A stretch of DNA of 64,000 nt from Solimonas fluminis (lineage in GTDB: Bacteria > Pseudomonadota > Gammaproteobacteria > Nevskiales > Nevskiaceae). Numbering within the stretch: position 1 is the stretch's first letter; every line of letters starts with the position of its first letter. The notes beneath the pieces were generated by a model. That model was not told where the DNA came from and did no database searches. It was given only the letters and a program-made list of their open reading frames with translations. Below, one piece after another: positions 12,001-18,048 of this stretch. A program made the translations under genes and the position numbers. The stretch spans positions 1-64,000 of the forward strand of contig NZ_PSNW01000001.1 of NCBI RefSeq assembly GCF_002930645.1, in the 5' to 3' direction.

Positions 12001-13346
12001 ATGCCGTCGGCGCTCGTGCCGCCGACGGACAGGTCGTTGATCTGGATGCGGTGCGTGGCGACGATGGCAACGTCGGTTCCGGCATTGAGCATGCTTTCGA
12101 TCTGCTGCTCGTAGATCGTCACGTAATCGGTGGTCGAGGAGCTCGGCAGGCCGCCGCCCTGCGCAATGGTGACCACGGTGGGATCGATCAGCACCTGGCC
12201 GCCGCGCCCTGCCCGCACCTCGCCGCGCACCCGCAGGCTGCCGTGCCCGGAAAGCTCGATGAAACCGCCGAGACGCCCCGCCGGCCCGGCAGTTGCGGTG
12301 ATCTGCGAGCCCCGCTCGGTCACCGCCGTCTCTTCGGCGATCAGCCGCACGATGCCGCCGTCTCCGGCGCCGGCGCCGTCCGCCCGGATCACTCCGGTCC
12401 CGGTCAGGGTGATATCCCCGTCGGAACGGACGATCACCTTGCCGCCATCCGCGTCGCCGGTGCCGGATGCATCCAGCGTGCCGGAGTTCTCGATGTCGCC
12501 GCCCTCGGCCAGCAGGTAGATCTCGCCGTCGCGCTCCTCCACCGACCGGGCGGTGACCTTGCCGCGCTGGTTGATGACATTGCCCATCAGGCTGTGCGCC
12601 ACCTTGGCATCCAGCACGACGGTGCCGCCGTGGGCGACGATCTCGCCGAGGTTCTCGATACCGGCACGGTCCGACAGGGCCGCGGCGTCGATCGAGTAGC
12701 CCACCAGGCCCTCGGCATCCAGCGTCAGCGTCATCCGGCTGCCGGAAGCCAGCAGCACGTCGCCGCCGGGCGCGCTGATCAGGCCGGCGTTCTCGACACG
12801 GTCGGCAGCCAGAACGACGAAGCCGGAAGGCCCGGCCGAGATGCGGCCCTCGTTGCGGATGCTGCCGGGAGCGGACGCGCCCTGGGCAAAGACGTGGCGG
12901 CCGGACATGAAGTCCTGATCGCGGATGCTGAGGGTGGAGGTCACCAGACCGCCGACGTCGACGCGGGCGCCCGCGCCGAACATCACGCCCTGGGGGTTGA
13001 CGATGAAGACGCGGCCGTTGGCGCTGAGGTTGCCGAGAATCTCGGACGGCAGGCCGCCGACCACGCGGTTCAGCACCGCGGCGGAGGCATTGGGCTGGTT
13101 GAACAGCACGAACTCGTTGCCGCCGACCGAGAACTGCTGCCAGTTGATGATCGCGTTCTGGGAGGTCTGGTTGATGACCGTGCCGCCGGGGGCCGGCGTA
13201 CCGATCGTCGCCTGCCCGCCGACGACACTGCCGCCGGCCGGTGCCGCCAGCGCCAGTCCTGGCGTCAGCGCGCCGGCCGCGATGCCGTAGAAGCGCCGGA
13301 GCGCAGGGGACGACAGCGGACGCAGCTTGAAGGAAGGCTTGCCCAT
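1..13346 (-). CDS. Giant filamentous-haemagglutinin-like two-partner secretion exoprotein (3' end beyond window)
   Basis: The minus-strand frame starting with ATG at 13346-13344 stays open to the left edge, giving at least 4,448 codons with no stop seen. A Shine-Dalgarno AGGGAG sits at 13358-13353. Residues 1-34 look like a signal peptide ending in LALA before APAGG. Residues about 35-150 form a TPS/haemagglutinin-activity domain: QNAIINWQQFSVGGNEFVLF at about 63-82, followed by NPQGVMFG at 117-124, a variant of the NPNG motif. The remainder is Gly/Ala/Asp/Thr/Val-rich short beta-strand repeats (GDVTATAG, GSITA, ISGGSG types) expected to form a right-handed beta-helix. Proteins of this family are exported by Sec and then by a TpsB outer-membrane pore, and act as adhesins or contact-dependent toxins; no tpsB gene is in the window. 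The frame is still coding in register at base 3. C-terminal function unknown. Confidence 0.93.
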   Translation of the reverse strand, partial: MGKPSFKLRPLSSPALRRFYGIAAGALTPGLALAAPAGGSVVGGQATIGTPAPGGTVINQTSQNAIINWQQFSVGGNEFVLFNQPNASAAVLNRVVGGLPSEILGNLSANGRVFIVNPQGVMFGAGARVDVGGLVTSTLSIRDQDFMSGRHVFAQGASAPGSIRNEGRISAGPSGFVVLAADRVENAGLISAPGGDVLLASGSRMTLTLDAEGLVGYSIDAAALSDRAGIENLGEIVAHGGTVVLDAKVAHSLMGNVINQRGKVTARSVEERDGEIYLLAEGGDIENSGTLDASGTGDADGGKVIVRSDGDITLTGTGVIRADGAGAGDGGIVRLIAEETAVTERGSQITATAGPAGRLGGFIELSGHGSLRVRGEVRAGRGGQVLIDPTVVTIAQGGGLPSSSTTDYVTIYEQQIESMLNAGTDVAIVATHRIQINDLSVGGTSADGMINATGNGGLLLGIGSVSPAGSFGAVGVQDDFVGFNRQGGGSSYGGIIFNNSLGNAIRVSGRLKLIGGAAQGFISTGDLEAADIEIDGADDITVGELKLNAAGGSIVVRNTSGSADTSPSGEDISIAGIDASGANSVQIRARDDLTISGTVQADAALVDFEAGIDGAGNLGTSLITGEEIRLLTTGGDINVARLAAAGGLAASGDIRLTTVNSGSVTLDGLGLSGSDGQVRIQSAQDVTLRGGSYDAGVAGLIDIDAGGNVVLGTPSPPVDVSVTGSLDIDADGSVSTVTTTGLDVGAALTILAGTGISLSGAASGGLAVDLQTVTGDIAVQGVTGDSIRLKAFDGDISAGLLTATSTTGGGSASNGIIDVRAEGSGAITQMGSVSVTNADGYVVLSGANGIGSLGGSYAVGTGGTLDLSVDSGILSLGGFLQVDGSLVGNGPEITAGAIDVGGDLTLTTPGDITFDSAITAGGVAMLSAGDGASMSLGALDAGRIVLSVGNDGSINTGLLTADGGFQNGSAGDIDVDAQGSLGTANIGGAQLNTAGVINLYGVGGLTVRDRADAKAGGSVSLRADGGNVSLGSSSSGLSVTGNLFVDANSTAIVAYDDLIVTSGNVNLDASGSGAAVQLSGVLGAASGNVLVTATGPIGIAGMAAGSSIQIRATGSGGAVDLGAVGLAVPGSIDISGEAGVTLTGDLDAGSGGTVHVSASGGVLTLGSSGSPSGSPLGPLSVTGSLDVSTTNGVDIVALQDLGVTGGNVTMDASGDVDLAGLSVPAGAVTLSADGDIGFSSIVADGGFLFGEGVRINARGAAPLSGIGTITLLNPGEVSLTGQNGIQVTQAVSAGGSSGNIRLNALGGGLSIGTAGTGVGFTGNVIASLDNGATLFANIAGAHNVDLQAYASGAALGSFDVRNIVADGNIVLGNAFGGTSFEGNIKVGNLDAGGSISITSSRSVDGTTGAATDALLAGGLVNIDANLGNSGTGSIALRNVTGARVQIGSSLDSHATDISTGLLTASGLSSGSGDFDIYVAGGGALNVAGVSLIGGSSGRALLSAGTDIGLDGTSFSVGSNGTLKLSLATGPLFLGTSFALTGNLQVAADSISGGTLSASRGIDLASGGDIEFTGALSANTSGYGGDLVVNGLGGPGAVTLVSASGSRVSISNESDILISGTVSAGGGSGSSGDRNIDIQSTAGTISVGGIATGAKGYAYLDGADVNLAAGGLYTAGYGGELVIRAADQLSFGTGISDAVSLTGNLDAQAGRIVGNRVITSGDLVLGADQITINQASGLLLANSGDVILTAGSDGAGLLTVGDVTGARIRITNHGAVVTGDLTADGGGSSGDRDIHVLAYDDLSGAASISVGAIDMALAAGDGYAEFQGHNGVSLTAGADVGVGGALVVLSSNGVISLGDIAQGGDLYASNGSGGIQGGDITAASVFLYNNYSGGTDITVDSVTSAADVDIQARNDLTANGDVNSTGGEVQLHAGLDGGGTVSLQDVGGSRVIVFTNGDISTGTLAAQGGGSSAGNARVKVEAQSGFVDVGGVDLAGAGYAYLQGNGGIAVTGTSFDVQGGTLELRTTSSVDFGTSASAAFQLDGNLLVSAGGITGNAITTLGGGDIDLTVPGGISLGTLNAAGAIDIEAPGGISLGQTATAGGDITLHATAAGAGVNYRNLISAAGAVTLTADRGNVIGLAGEGDVTAGGAIAISAYRPGNGGTGSAAGGDIDVGDLSSGTLSAGAGITLTADDQITADSVAMGVSGGGTGLLDIGTGVLNVGAITAGSVDIRVGSANLDGSIAATAGNVYVQTGGNIDAATAGSISATGTLQLDAGGSVVANVLQGTAVTVDADNGILLSGDINIAGDIILRTYNANTGIGFTNLVTTGGEVFLSAARGNVTGAPGEGDITAGDSITVGAYRPGNAGTGSAAGGDISLGALRSGTAVAGAGVTLSADDVITAGSVSMGALDSGTGYVDIDTGNLTIGTIMGGSVDIQVVTATLEGKVTATVGDVYVRTFGNLDAASASTIGAAGDVTLTADGSVTANILEGDNVTVLANTGISLAGDIDIAGDIELHVYGASAGIGFANLVSTGGSVILTAERGNVTGAAGKGDVTASGTIAVSAYRPGNGGTGSAAGGDIDIGDLRSGTSVAADGITLAATDQITVDSVAMGLSGSGTGLLDVDTGLLTIGTATAGSVDIRVGTADLNGSLTATLGDVYLQTSGNLDASGAPTIAAAGDLTLAAGGSVTANVLDGDTVTVDASGGIGLAGGIDIAGDIRLHVYNASVGISFTDLVSTGGSVSLTAERGNISAAPGEGDITAGRGITVSASRPGNGGTGSAAGGDIDIGDLRSGTSVAADGITLAATDQITVDSVAMGLSGSGTGLLDVDTGLLTIGTATAGSVDIDVAVANLNGDLQATAGNVDVLTSGALTAGPSTTLTAWGDIDLWSTAGSVDVNILEADNVSLTGFGGVVVRGDMNIAGDIALQAMAASAAVQYRNLVSTGGSVTLLADRGNVIGVAGQGDVTAGGSITISASRPGNGGTGSAAGGDIDAGDLRSATATSSAGIRLAATDVVRVGSVGMGPSDSGTGLLEIDTGVLTIGAINAGSVDASVVTANLDGNVSATQGDVQVRAAANIQAAAPEISATGDVTLSADGSVTANLLSGANITVDGRAGISLNGAVVADGSIGLHAYNPSAGIGFVNLQAGTGNVVLTAERGNVTGAAGAGDISAGGKIAISAYRPGNGGTGSAAGGDIDVGDLESGINAAAPNRYLQLTATDRIATGTLTANNGGYVDLDAGGAGIAVGGISGGSVDLNTSGNLALGGGIEAEDAVRLTASGLLDLSGLTIAAGSDDASDSVTLSAGAVDLSNATLSGAGDLSANGGNADALTFLNTVLDFGGLISFTDSTGDFDLTGSSLTGGSIYLRASGGDLLTGGLMANGGYIDLGALGDLSTGTLDAGTDVSASATNIAIAGTVSAFSGIYLSAGGTLGYSGDLTASGGYITLYAGSGDLLLANLTAGNGMLSVQADGGSITADAVSATGGIAFLQSGTGDVTVDSVNGQQGITVNAVNGLVSVTGAVTAVSGSIGITAGNGVTVTGTVSGADNAAEGIDISGGAGTVNLQVVTATAGYVDIDSIGGNLQLQGVSAVTGIRLSAGGTLGYTGNLSAANGGITLYAGTGDLLLGNLTAGNGTLSVQADTGSITADLVTATGGSAFLQSGTGDVTLDSLGGQQGVTVNALGGRADVTGAVTAANGSVSITTGNGVMVGGTISGADGAADAIDISGGSGTVSLQQVTATGGYVDIDSAGDDVQLQGVSAVTGIRLSAGGTLGYTGNLSAANGGITLYAGVGDLLLSNLTAGNGPLSVQADTGSITAAAVSATGGSAFLQSGTGDVTLDSLSGQQGITVNALNGRTDVTGAVTSTNGSVSITTGNGVTVGGTVSGADGAGEAIDISGGSGAIVLQQVTATGGYVQIDSAGGSLQLQNVSAATGIFLSAGGTLGYVGDLSVANGGITLYAGAGNLMLGELTAGNGTVNVQADAGSITADAVSATGGNAFLQSGTGDITLDSVSGQQGITVNAFGGAVSVTGAVTAVNGSLGITAGNGVTVGGTASGADGAGEAIDISGGSGAVVLQQVTATGGYVQIDSAGGNVQLLGATALGSVSLSAGGDVLLGGGAISGATVAIIADLFRSASLLEVTATAGDIGISADVQAPVIDFDAATAIAVSGTLDAGATGSVSLIANGGDVSTGTVTTSDLTVEADSVSFGDLNLGGALSLTSNLGDIVTGQLTAASVVLDSAAELDNDGIASGGAVVIDADNVQLGAAITGSSITVNADTVSGSVDMTATAGTLVLNVASVTSSLIDLGGRDGIAASGLLDAAGGSVVLDSSNGLIQIDGGIIATNLQASATALDLADLFTTGDVTLGGVVSLTASAGDITGGNLAAGGSLTLDASGGIDIGNAGGGSLSLTAGGLVDTDNLTATAGAITVSGGSIDAGVISASGDVTATA
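1111..3150 (-). repeat. Four tandem 510-bp (170-codon) in-frame repeats inside the exoprotein gene
   Basis: Matching sequence recurs at anchors 1111, 1621, 2131 and 2641, exactly 510 bp apart. In the coding frame each unit holds recognisable blocks such as GGITLYAGTGDL, GSITAD, SGTGDVTLDSL and GGYVDIDS. The first three copies are very close; the fourth (2641 onward) is more diverged. The period is a multiple of three, so unit number can change without breaking the frame. Confidence 0.88.
3690..7020 (-). repeat. Array of about five 615-bp (205-codon) in-frame repeats inside the exoprotein gene
   Basis: Equivalent points occur at 4196, 4814, 5429, 6044 and 6659 (618, 615, 615 and 615 bp apart); a partial unit is visible from about 3690. 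Segments 4809-5033 and 5424-5648 (225 bp) differ at one position that I can see (4869), while flanking parts of the units are much more diverged. This points to a recent duplication or gene conversion. All periods are multiples of three. Confidence 0.85.
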
Positions 13347-13352
13347 GAAACA

Positions 13353-13358
13353 CTCCCT
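13353..13358 (-). promoter_or_regulatory. Ribosome binding site of the giant exoprotein gene
   Basis: AGGGAG on the minus strand, six bases before the ATG at 13346. It supports this start over any other candidate in the frame. Confidence 0.7.
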
Positions 13359-13464
13359 GAAACCCGGATGGCCTTGACGGCTCTGATGCGCTGCATGCGA
13401 CGGCAAAACCCGCGGCGCCCGCCATCGCCAGTCCGGCACGGCGGACCCCGCAGGGTTCCAATGG

Positions 13465-13493
13465 ACTCTAGGCGTGGGCTAAACCCCCGTCAA
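13465..13493 (-). promoter_or_regulatory. Sigma-70-like promoter for the giant exoprotein gene
   Basis: On the minus strand TTGACG (13493-13488), a 17-bp spacer and TAGAGT (13470-13465). Predicted transcription start near 13458, giving a leader of about 110 nt. The rest of the 210-bp gap (13347-13556) shows no gene. Confidence 0.6.
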
Positions 13494-13556
13494 CGCTTGT
13501 ATTTGACGCACTTCACAGCGTCATGAAAGCCGCCTTTCTCACCCCCTGGATGGGGG

Positions 13557-14645
13557 CTACCAGCCTTCCATGATCTGGTCGACCGGGAACGGCAGCTGGA
13601 CCCGCTGCCAGACCGCCGCCACGCGCTCGATCACCGGCTGCGCGCGCTTCATCCAGTCCGGGTGGCGCTCCTGGGCACGATCGAAAAGCCTGAACTCCCC
13701 CGGCGTCGCGCGGCTGCCGTAGCGGTGGTGGAAAGACTGGGCCAGTTCCTCCATGCGCGGCTTGCCATAGACCACCACCTTGAGATCGCGGTTGGCCGAC
13801 AGGCCCGTGGTGGCGATGTACAGGTGATACTGCTCCCAATAACGCAAGTAAGCGTCAAAATAATCCATCTGCGCGAGGTTTTCGCCGGAGATGCCAACAT
13901 ACGCCAAGTCCCGCCGGCACCACTCCTCGATGTTCGAACGCAGCGCGAAACGTCCGCTGGCCGGCAAACCCCCGGATTTCTCGTAGGTGGAGATGCAGGA
14001 GGCCACCGGATGCCTCAGCGTCACGATGTGCTCCACCGCCTCGCCCAGGACCCGATGGAAGAAGCCGCCGGCGTAGATCCCCTTGGTCAGCTTCTTGGGC
14101 ACCACGATCTTGCCGCTGTGCCGGGGGCGCTGGCCGAAGAACGCCTCGACCATGACCAGGTACTCCGCCATGGTCTGCAGGCTTACCACCCAGGAGTTGG
14201 CGCCCTCGTTGAGCTGGAACGGCCCCGCCTCTGGAAACCCGTCGTGGGCCAGGGCGTTGTGCACGGTGGCGGGATCCATCCCCAGCGCGCGATACAGCTC
14301 CTTGGTCAGATAGGATCCGCCGGTACGGGGAATCCCGATGACATTGACGAAGTGGAACTTGAGCTGCAGCTCGCGCAGGGCATTCTGGTTGCCGCTCAGC
14401 AGGGCCAGCAGCCAGTGATAGGAGCGGGCCACTGCCACCCGTCCGCGCGGATGGGCCATGACCCGCTCCGCGTCCTTGGGCGCCCGCTGCGCCAGGTCGC
14501 GATGGGCGTAGTTCAACTTCTCCGACAGTTGGTCCCCCCACTCGTGGTCGGTGAAGGGGCGGCCATCCACCAGGTGGGCCAGGAAGTCCACGAAGGCCGG
14601 GGACACCGGCAGTTCGCGGTCGGTCAGCTTGAGTTCAACGCCCAT
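13557..14645 (-). CDS. Sulfotransferase-family protein
   Basis: 362 residues. VIGIPRTGGSYLTKEL at about 102-117 matches the P-loop-like 5'-phosphosulfate binding loop of PAPS-dependent sulfotransferases, and VTLRHPVASCISTYEK further on matches the 3'-phosphate binding region. The family transfers sulfuryl groups from PAPS to sugars, lipids or protein tyrosines; the substrate here is unknown. The start ATG at 14645 was chosen because the frame upstream of it lies inside the preceding sapC-like gene and looks non-coding there. The first 11 bases overlap the end of that gene, indicating translational coupling. No PAPS synthesis gene is in the window. Confidence 0.75.
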   Translation of the reverse strand: MGVELKLTDRELPVSPAFVDFLAHLVDGRPFTDHEWGDQLSEKLNYAHRDLAQRAPKDAERVMAHPRGRVAVARSYHWLLALLSGNQNALRELQLKFHFVNVIGIPRTGGSYLTKELYRALGMDPATVHNALAHDGFPEAGPFQLNEGANSWVVSLQTMAEYLVMVEAFFGQRPRHSGKIVVPKKLTKGIYAGGFFHRVLGEAVEHIVTLRHPVASCISTYEKSGGLPASGRFALRSNIEEWCRRDLAYVGISGENLAQMDYFDAYLRYWEQYHLYIATTGLSANRDLKVVVYGKPRMEELAQSFHHRYGSRATPGEFRLFDRAQERHPDWMKRAQPVIERVAAVWQRVQLPFPVDQIMEGW

Positions 14646-15390
14646 CGTTCTGTGCGTATTCCAGCAGTCTTGCGAAATTCTCGAGCGACAGCAGGTGGGC
14701 ATAGACCGCCCGCAGTTCGCCCTTCCTGGCCATGGCCTTGAAATCCCTGGCCTGGAGCTCCGCCAGCTTCTCCTCATCCACGCGGAACAGCCCCTGCAGG
14801 CGGCTCCGCTCACCCTGCCTGGGCATGGCAACGGCGTCGAAAGGCACCAGCAGGCCCAGCGCCTCCAGCCGCTGCATCAACGCGCGGGTCTGCTGCCTGG
14901 CGCCTTCCATGGCCTCCAGCAGCCTGTGCGCGGCCTCCCAGGCCGGCGTGGGCACGCCATCGGCGCCGAACAGCGGCTGCGCGCTGCCTTTCTCCAGGGC
15001 GGAAGGATCCACGCAGACCAGGCGCTGCGGCGCGGCACCTGCCTCCCCCGCCAGTTCGGCGATGCAGAAGGGATGGCGCCGGAAATAGGCCGGCAGGTAG
15101 GTCTGCGACCGCCACTGGCCCTGCGCATCGACGAAAAGGTTCTGCCGGGCCTTGAGCCCGAGGATGGCCATGGGCAGGAACTCCCCGCTCCTGGGCTCCC
15201 GCACGAAGGCAATGGGATAGTCCAGAGCCGCCTTGAAGAACTCGGCGGCATTGAGGAAGGCGGCGTTGATCCCCGAGCTCCAGGCAAAGCCGGCATCCCT
15301 GCGCAGCCCCATCCCGGCATGCTTCTGCTTGTCCAGGGGCTCTACCACCGCATACCCCGGCGGGGCGATCAGCTTGACGCTCTTGGCCAT
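14635..15390 (-). CDS. SapC-family protein
   Basis: 251 residues starting at ATG 15390, preceded by AGGGAG. The sequence fits the SapC family (named after the Campylobacter fetus surface-array locus): an N-terminal PGYAVVEPLDKQKHAGMGLR stretch, a central FKAALDYPIAFVREP block, then PAYFRRHPFCIAEL. No signal peptide or membrane segment is visible, so it is probably cytoplasmic. Biochemical function is not established for the family. Its gene overlaps the downstream sulfotransferase gene, and the pair lies directly before the giant exoprotein gene on the same strand, though the latter has its own promoter. Confidence 0.72.
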   Translation of the reverse strand: MAKSVKLIAPPGYAVVEPLDKQKHAGMGLRRDAGFAWSSGINAAFLNAAEFFKAALDYPIAFVREPRSGEFLPMAILGLKARQNLFVDAQGQWRSQTYLPAYFRRHPFCIAELAGEAGAAPQRLVCVDPSALEKGSAQPLFGADGVPTPAWEAAHRLLEAMEGARQQTRALMQRLEALGLLVPFDAVAMPRQGERSRLQGLFRVDEEKLAELQARDFKAMARKGELRAVYAHLLSLENFARLLEYAQNDGR

Positions 15391-15425
15391 GTTCTCCCTT
15401 TTTGTCCTGCCGCAGGCCCTGCGGA

Positions 15426-15455
15426 ACACTAGCCGCCCGGAACCTTCCCCGGCAA
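15426..15455 (-). promoter_or_regulatory. Promoter for the sapC-like/sulfotransferase pair
   Basis: Minus strand TTGCCG (15455-15450), 18-bp spacer, TAGTGT (15431-15426), about 40 bases before the ATG. Reasonable but not perfect sigma-70 match; it is back to back with the dihydroorotase promoter region. Confidence 0.45.
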
Positions 15456-15477
15456 CCTGCCCGGGGCCGTAACGCGG

Positions 15478-15483
15478 TAAAAT
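15478..15483 (+). promoter_or_regulatory. Probable -10 element for pyrC
   Basis: TAAAAT about 30 bases before the dihydroorotase ATG. No convincing -35 hexamer is seen at the expected distance, so the assignment is tentative. Confidence 0.35.
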
Positions 15484-15512
15484 TTCCGTACTACAAGAAC
15501 CCGGAGCCCGCG

Positions 15513-16835
15513 ATGCTGATCACCAACGCCCATATCATCAACGAGGGACACGAAACCGCCGCCGATCTGCTGATCGTCAACGGCCGCATCGAAAAGATCG
15601 CCAGCAAGATCGACGCTCCGGCCGGCACGGTGGTGTACGACGCCCGCGGACAGTGGCTGCTGCCCGGCGTGATCGACGACCAGGTCCATTTCCGCGAACC
15701 CGGCCTGACCCACAAGGGCGACCTGTTCACCGAGTCCCGCGCCGCGGTGGCGGGCGGCACGACCTCGTACTTCGACATGCCGAACAACATCCCGGCGATC
15801 ACCACGCGCGAGCTGCAGCGCCAGAAGTACGCCATGGCCGAGGGCCGCAGCTTCGCCAACTACGCCTTCTACTTCGGCGGCGCCAACGACAACCTCGAGG
15901 AGATCGCCGCGCTGCAGCGCAACGAAGCCTGCGCGATCAAGGTCTTCATGGGCGCCTCCACCGGCAACATGCTGGTCGACAACCCCGCCACGCTCAACGG
16001 CATCTTCGAACGCGCGCCGATGCTGGTGGTGACGCACTGCGAGGACACGCCGATGATCAAGGCCAACGAGGAAGCCGCACGCCAGAAATACGGCGAGGAT
16101 GTACCCTGGTCCGAGCACCCCAACATCCGGTCTGCCGAGGCTTGCTACCAGTCCACGCTGCTGGCCACCACGCTGGCGAAGAAGCACAACGCCGACCTGC
16201 ACGTGCTGCACCTGACCACGGCGCGTGAGCTGTCCTTCTTCACGCCGGGCCCGATCCAGGGCAAGAAGATCACGGTGGAAGCCTGCGTGCACCACCTGGC
16301 GATGGACGACCGCGACTACGCCGCCCTCGGCGCCCTGATCAAGTGCAACCCGGCGATCAAGACCCCCGAGGACCGCATCGCCCTGGTCAAGGCCGTGATG
16401 GAGGACCGCATCGACATCGTCGCCACCGACCACGCGCCGCATACCGCCGAAGAGAAGGCCAACAAGTACTTCAAGGCACCCTCCGGCCTGCCGCTGGTGC
16501 AGCACTCGTTGCTGATGCTGATCGACCTGGTCAAGCGCGGCGAGATGAACATGCGCACGGTGGTGCGCAAGACCAGCCACGCCGTGGCCGACCGCTTCGG
16601 CATTCCCGACCGCGGCTACATCCGCGAAGGCTACTGGGCCGACCTGGTGCTGGTGGACCCGCACGGCAGCACCACCGTCCACAAGCCCGACGTGCTCTAC
16701 AAGTGCGGCTGGTCGCCGGTGGAGGGACGGACCTTCCCGGCCCGCATCCTCACCACCTGGGTCAACGGCGAGATCGTCTACCGCGACGGCCAGGTCATCG
16801 GCGCGCCCCGGGGCCGGCGCATCCAGTTCGTCTAG
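15513..16835 (+). CDS. pyrC: Dihydroorotase (catalytic form)
   Basis: 440 residues from ATG 15513. Catalyses the reversible cyclisation of N-carbamoyl-aspartate to dihydroorotate in pyrimidine synthesis. Metal-site features are intact: IDDQVHFREPGLTH near the N-terminus, the carboxylated-lysine region AIKVFMGAS, VVTHCED, LHVLHLTTA and the catalytic aspartate in ATDHAPHTAEEKA. The frame is open further upstream, but MLITNAHIINEG is the normal beginning of this family. It stands apart from the pyrB-pyrC' pair at 55-57 kb, whose PyrC' lacks these residues, so this gene is probably the cell's working dihydroorotase. The sequence after the stop has a C-run/G-run hairpin (16848-16864) that may end transcription. 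Confidence 0.93.
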   Translation: MLITNAHIINEGHETAADLLIVNGRIEKIASKIDAPAGTVVYDARGQWLLPGVIDDQVHFREPGLTHKGDLFTESRAAVAGGTTSYFDMPNNIPAITTRELQRQKYAMAEGRSFANYAFYFGGANDNLEEIAALQRNEACAIKVFMGASTGNMLVDNPATLNGIFERAPMLVVTHCEDTPMIKANEEAARQKYGEDVPWSEHPNIRSAEACYQSTLLATTLAKKHNADLHVLHLTTARELSFFTPGPIQGKKITVEACVHHLAMDDRDYAALGALIKCNPAIKTPEDRIALVKAVMEDRIDIVATDHAPHTAEEKANKYFKAPSGLPLVQHSLLMLIDLVKRGEMNMRTVVRKTSHAVADRFGIPDRGYIREGYWADLVLVDPHGSTTVHKPDVLYKCGWSPVEGRTFPARILTTWVNGEIVYRDGQVIGAPRGRRIQFV

Positions 16836-17011
16836 CCGCCGCGGCAGCCCCCCCGAAAAGGGGGTTGCGCGCCTCGCGGCCGGGTTCAAGATGGTTTCAG
16901 GCGATTCGTCCCCGGGAGACGCAGGAAGCGCGTGCTCGACCGGGCTGACCGAGGGCGTCGCCGGACCGGCCGGAAGGGCGGCCGGCCCTACGATCTCGTT
17001 GGGGGGGTGCC

Positions 17012-17386
17012 ATGCTTTTCCTCGTCAGCTGGAACGCTGCGCCCGAATGCCGGGACGCGGCGGTGGATCGCTTCCTCGAAACGCTCGACCGGAAGACCGA
17101 AGGGGTGAAGCTGGTGGGCCGCTGGCATGCCGTAGGTCCCGTCGCGGGCTTCGCGCTGGCCGAAGCGGCGGACTCCCAGGCGATCATGCTCTGGGTCGGG
17201 CACTGGACGGACCTGTTCGCCGTCACGGTCTATCCCGCGATCAACGACGAGCAACTGCGCCAGGCGATCACGCGCGGCAAGCACAACTCGCCCTCGGAGG
17301 CCCGCCGCTCGATCGAGATTCCCGCCGGCTTCCTTGCCGCCAACGCCGACAAGCTGCGCCCTGCGCGCAGCGAAACAGCCCGCTGA
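17012..17386 (+). CDS. DUF3303-type small protein
   Basis: 124 residues. MLFLVSWNAAPECRDAAVDR followed by GVKLVGRWH and a FALAEA/IMLWVGHWTDLF core fits the DUF3303 family, small ferredoxin-fold-like proteins of unknown function. A G-run (GGGGGGG, around 17000-17006) precedes the ATG and may serve as ribosome binding site. It lies 75 bp before tag, same strand, and might share its transcript. The 176-bp gap before it (16836-17011) contains no other gene. Confidence 0.65.
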   Translation: MLFLVSWNAAPECRDAAVDRFLETLDRKTEGVKLVGRWHAVGPVAGFALAEAADSQAIMLWVGHWTDLFAVTVYPAINDEQLRQAITRGKHNSPSEARRSIEIPAGFLAANADKLRPARSETAR

Positions 17387-17459
17387 ACAGCCGCGCGCGG
17401 ATTTGCAGCCCGGGCGACGGTCGGCGAGGCTAGGCGTTCTGACGAGATCGAGAACGCCG

Positions 17460-18035
17460 ATGCCCGCTACCGCCGCGCCCTGCCCCTGGTGCCTGTCCAC
17501 GCCGCAATACCGCGAGTACCACGACCGCGAGTGGGGCGTACCGGTGCGCGACGACCGGGTGCTGTTCGAGTTCCTGATCCTGGAGGGCGCACAGGCCGGC
17601 CTGTCCTGGCGCACGATCCTCGAACGCCGCGAAGGCTACCGCAAGGCCTTCGCCGACTTCGACCCGCAGAAGGTGGCGCGCTACACCGACGCGAAGCTGG
17701 AGAAGCTGCTGCAGGATCCCGGCATCATCCGCAACCGTCTCAAGGTCTGGTCGGCCCGCGCCAATGCCCAGGCCTTCCTGGCCGTGCAGAAGGAATTCGG
17801 CAGCTTCGCCGCCTATCAGTGGGGCATCGTCGGCGGCAAGCCGCTGGTGAACCGCTGGAAGTCGATCAAGGAAGTGCCGGCGCGCACCGAGGTCTCCGAT
17901 GCCTTCAGCAAGGACCTGCAGAGGCGCGGCTTCAAGTTCGTGGGCAGCACCATCATCTACGCCCACATGCAGGCCACCGGCATGGTCAACGACCATCTCG
18001 TGAGCTGCCCGCGCCACAAGCAGGTCGGGCGTTGA
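17460..18035 (+). CDS. tag: DNA-3-methyladenine glycosylase I
   Basis: 191 residues from ATG 17460. Removes 3-methyladenine from alkylated DNA (base-excision repair). PCPWCLSTPQYREYHDREWG at the N-terminus holds the Cys/His pair that, with the late H and C in NDHLVSCPRHKQ, forms the Tag zinc site. EGAQAGLSWRTILERR and FVGSTIIYAHMQATGMVNDH are family signatures. The open frame extends upstream to 17334, but that part overlaps the preceding gene and is not conserved-looking. Confidence 0.93.
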   Translation: MPATAAPCPWCLSTPQYREYHDREWGVPVRDDRVLFEFLILEGAQAGLSWRTILERREGYRKAFADFDPQKVARYTDAKLEKLLQDPGIIRNRLKVWSARANAQAFLAVQKEFGSFAAYQWGIVGGKPLVNRWKSIKEVPARTEVSDAFSKDLQRRGFKFVGSTIIYAHMQATGMVNDHLVSCPRHKQVGR

Positions 18036-18048
18036 TCCCGCTGTTCAT

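Noticed and set aside
13541-13556. CCCCCTGGATGGGGG hairpin near the sulfotransferase stop as terminator
   Set aside because: Only a 5-bp stem without a T-run; too weak to call.
16891-17433. 180-codon plus-strand frame over the DUF3303 gene
   Set aside because: Different frame from the DUF3303 protein, Arg/Gly-rich, no ribosome site; treated as a shadow.
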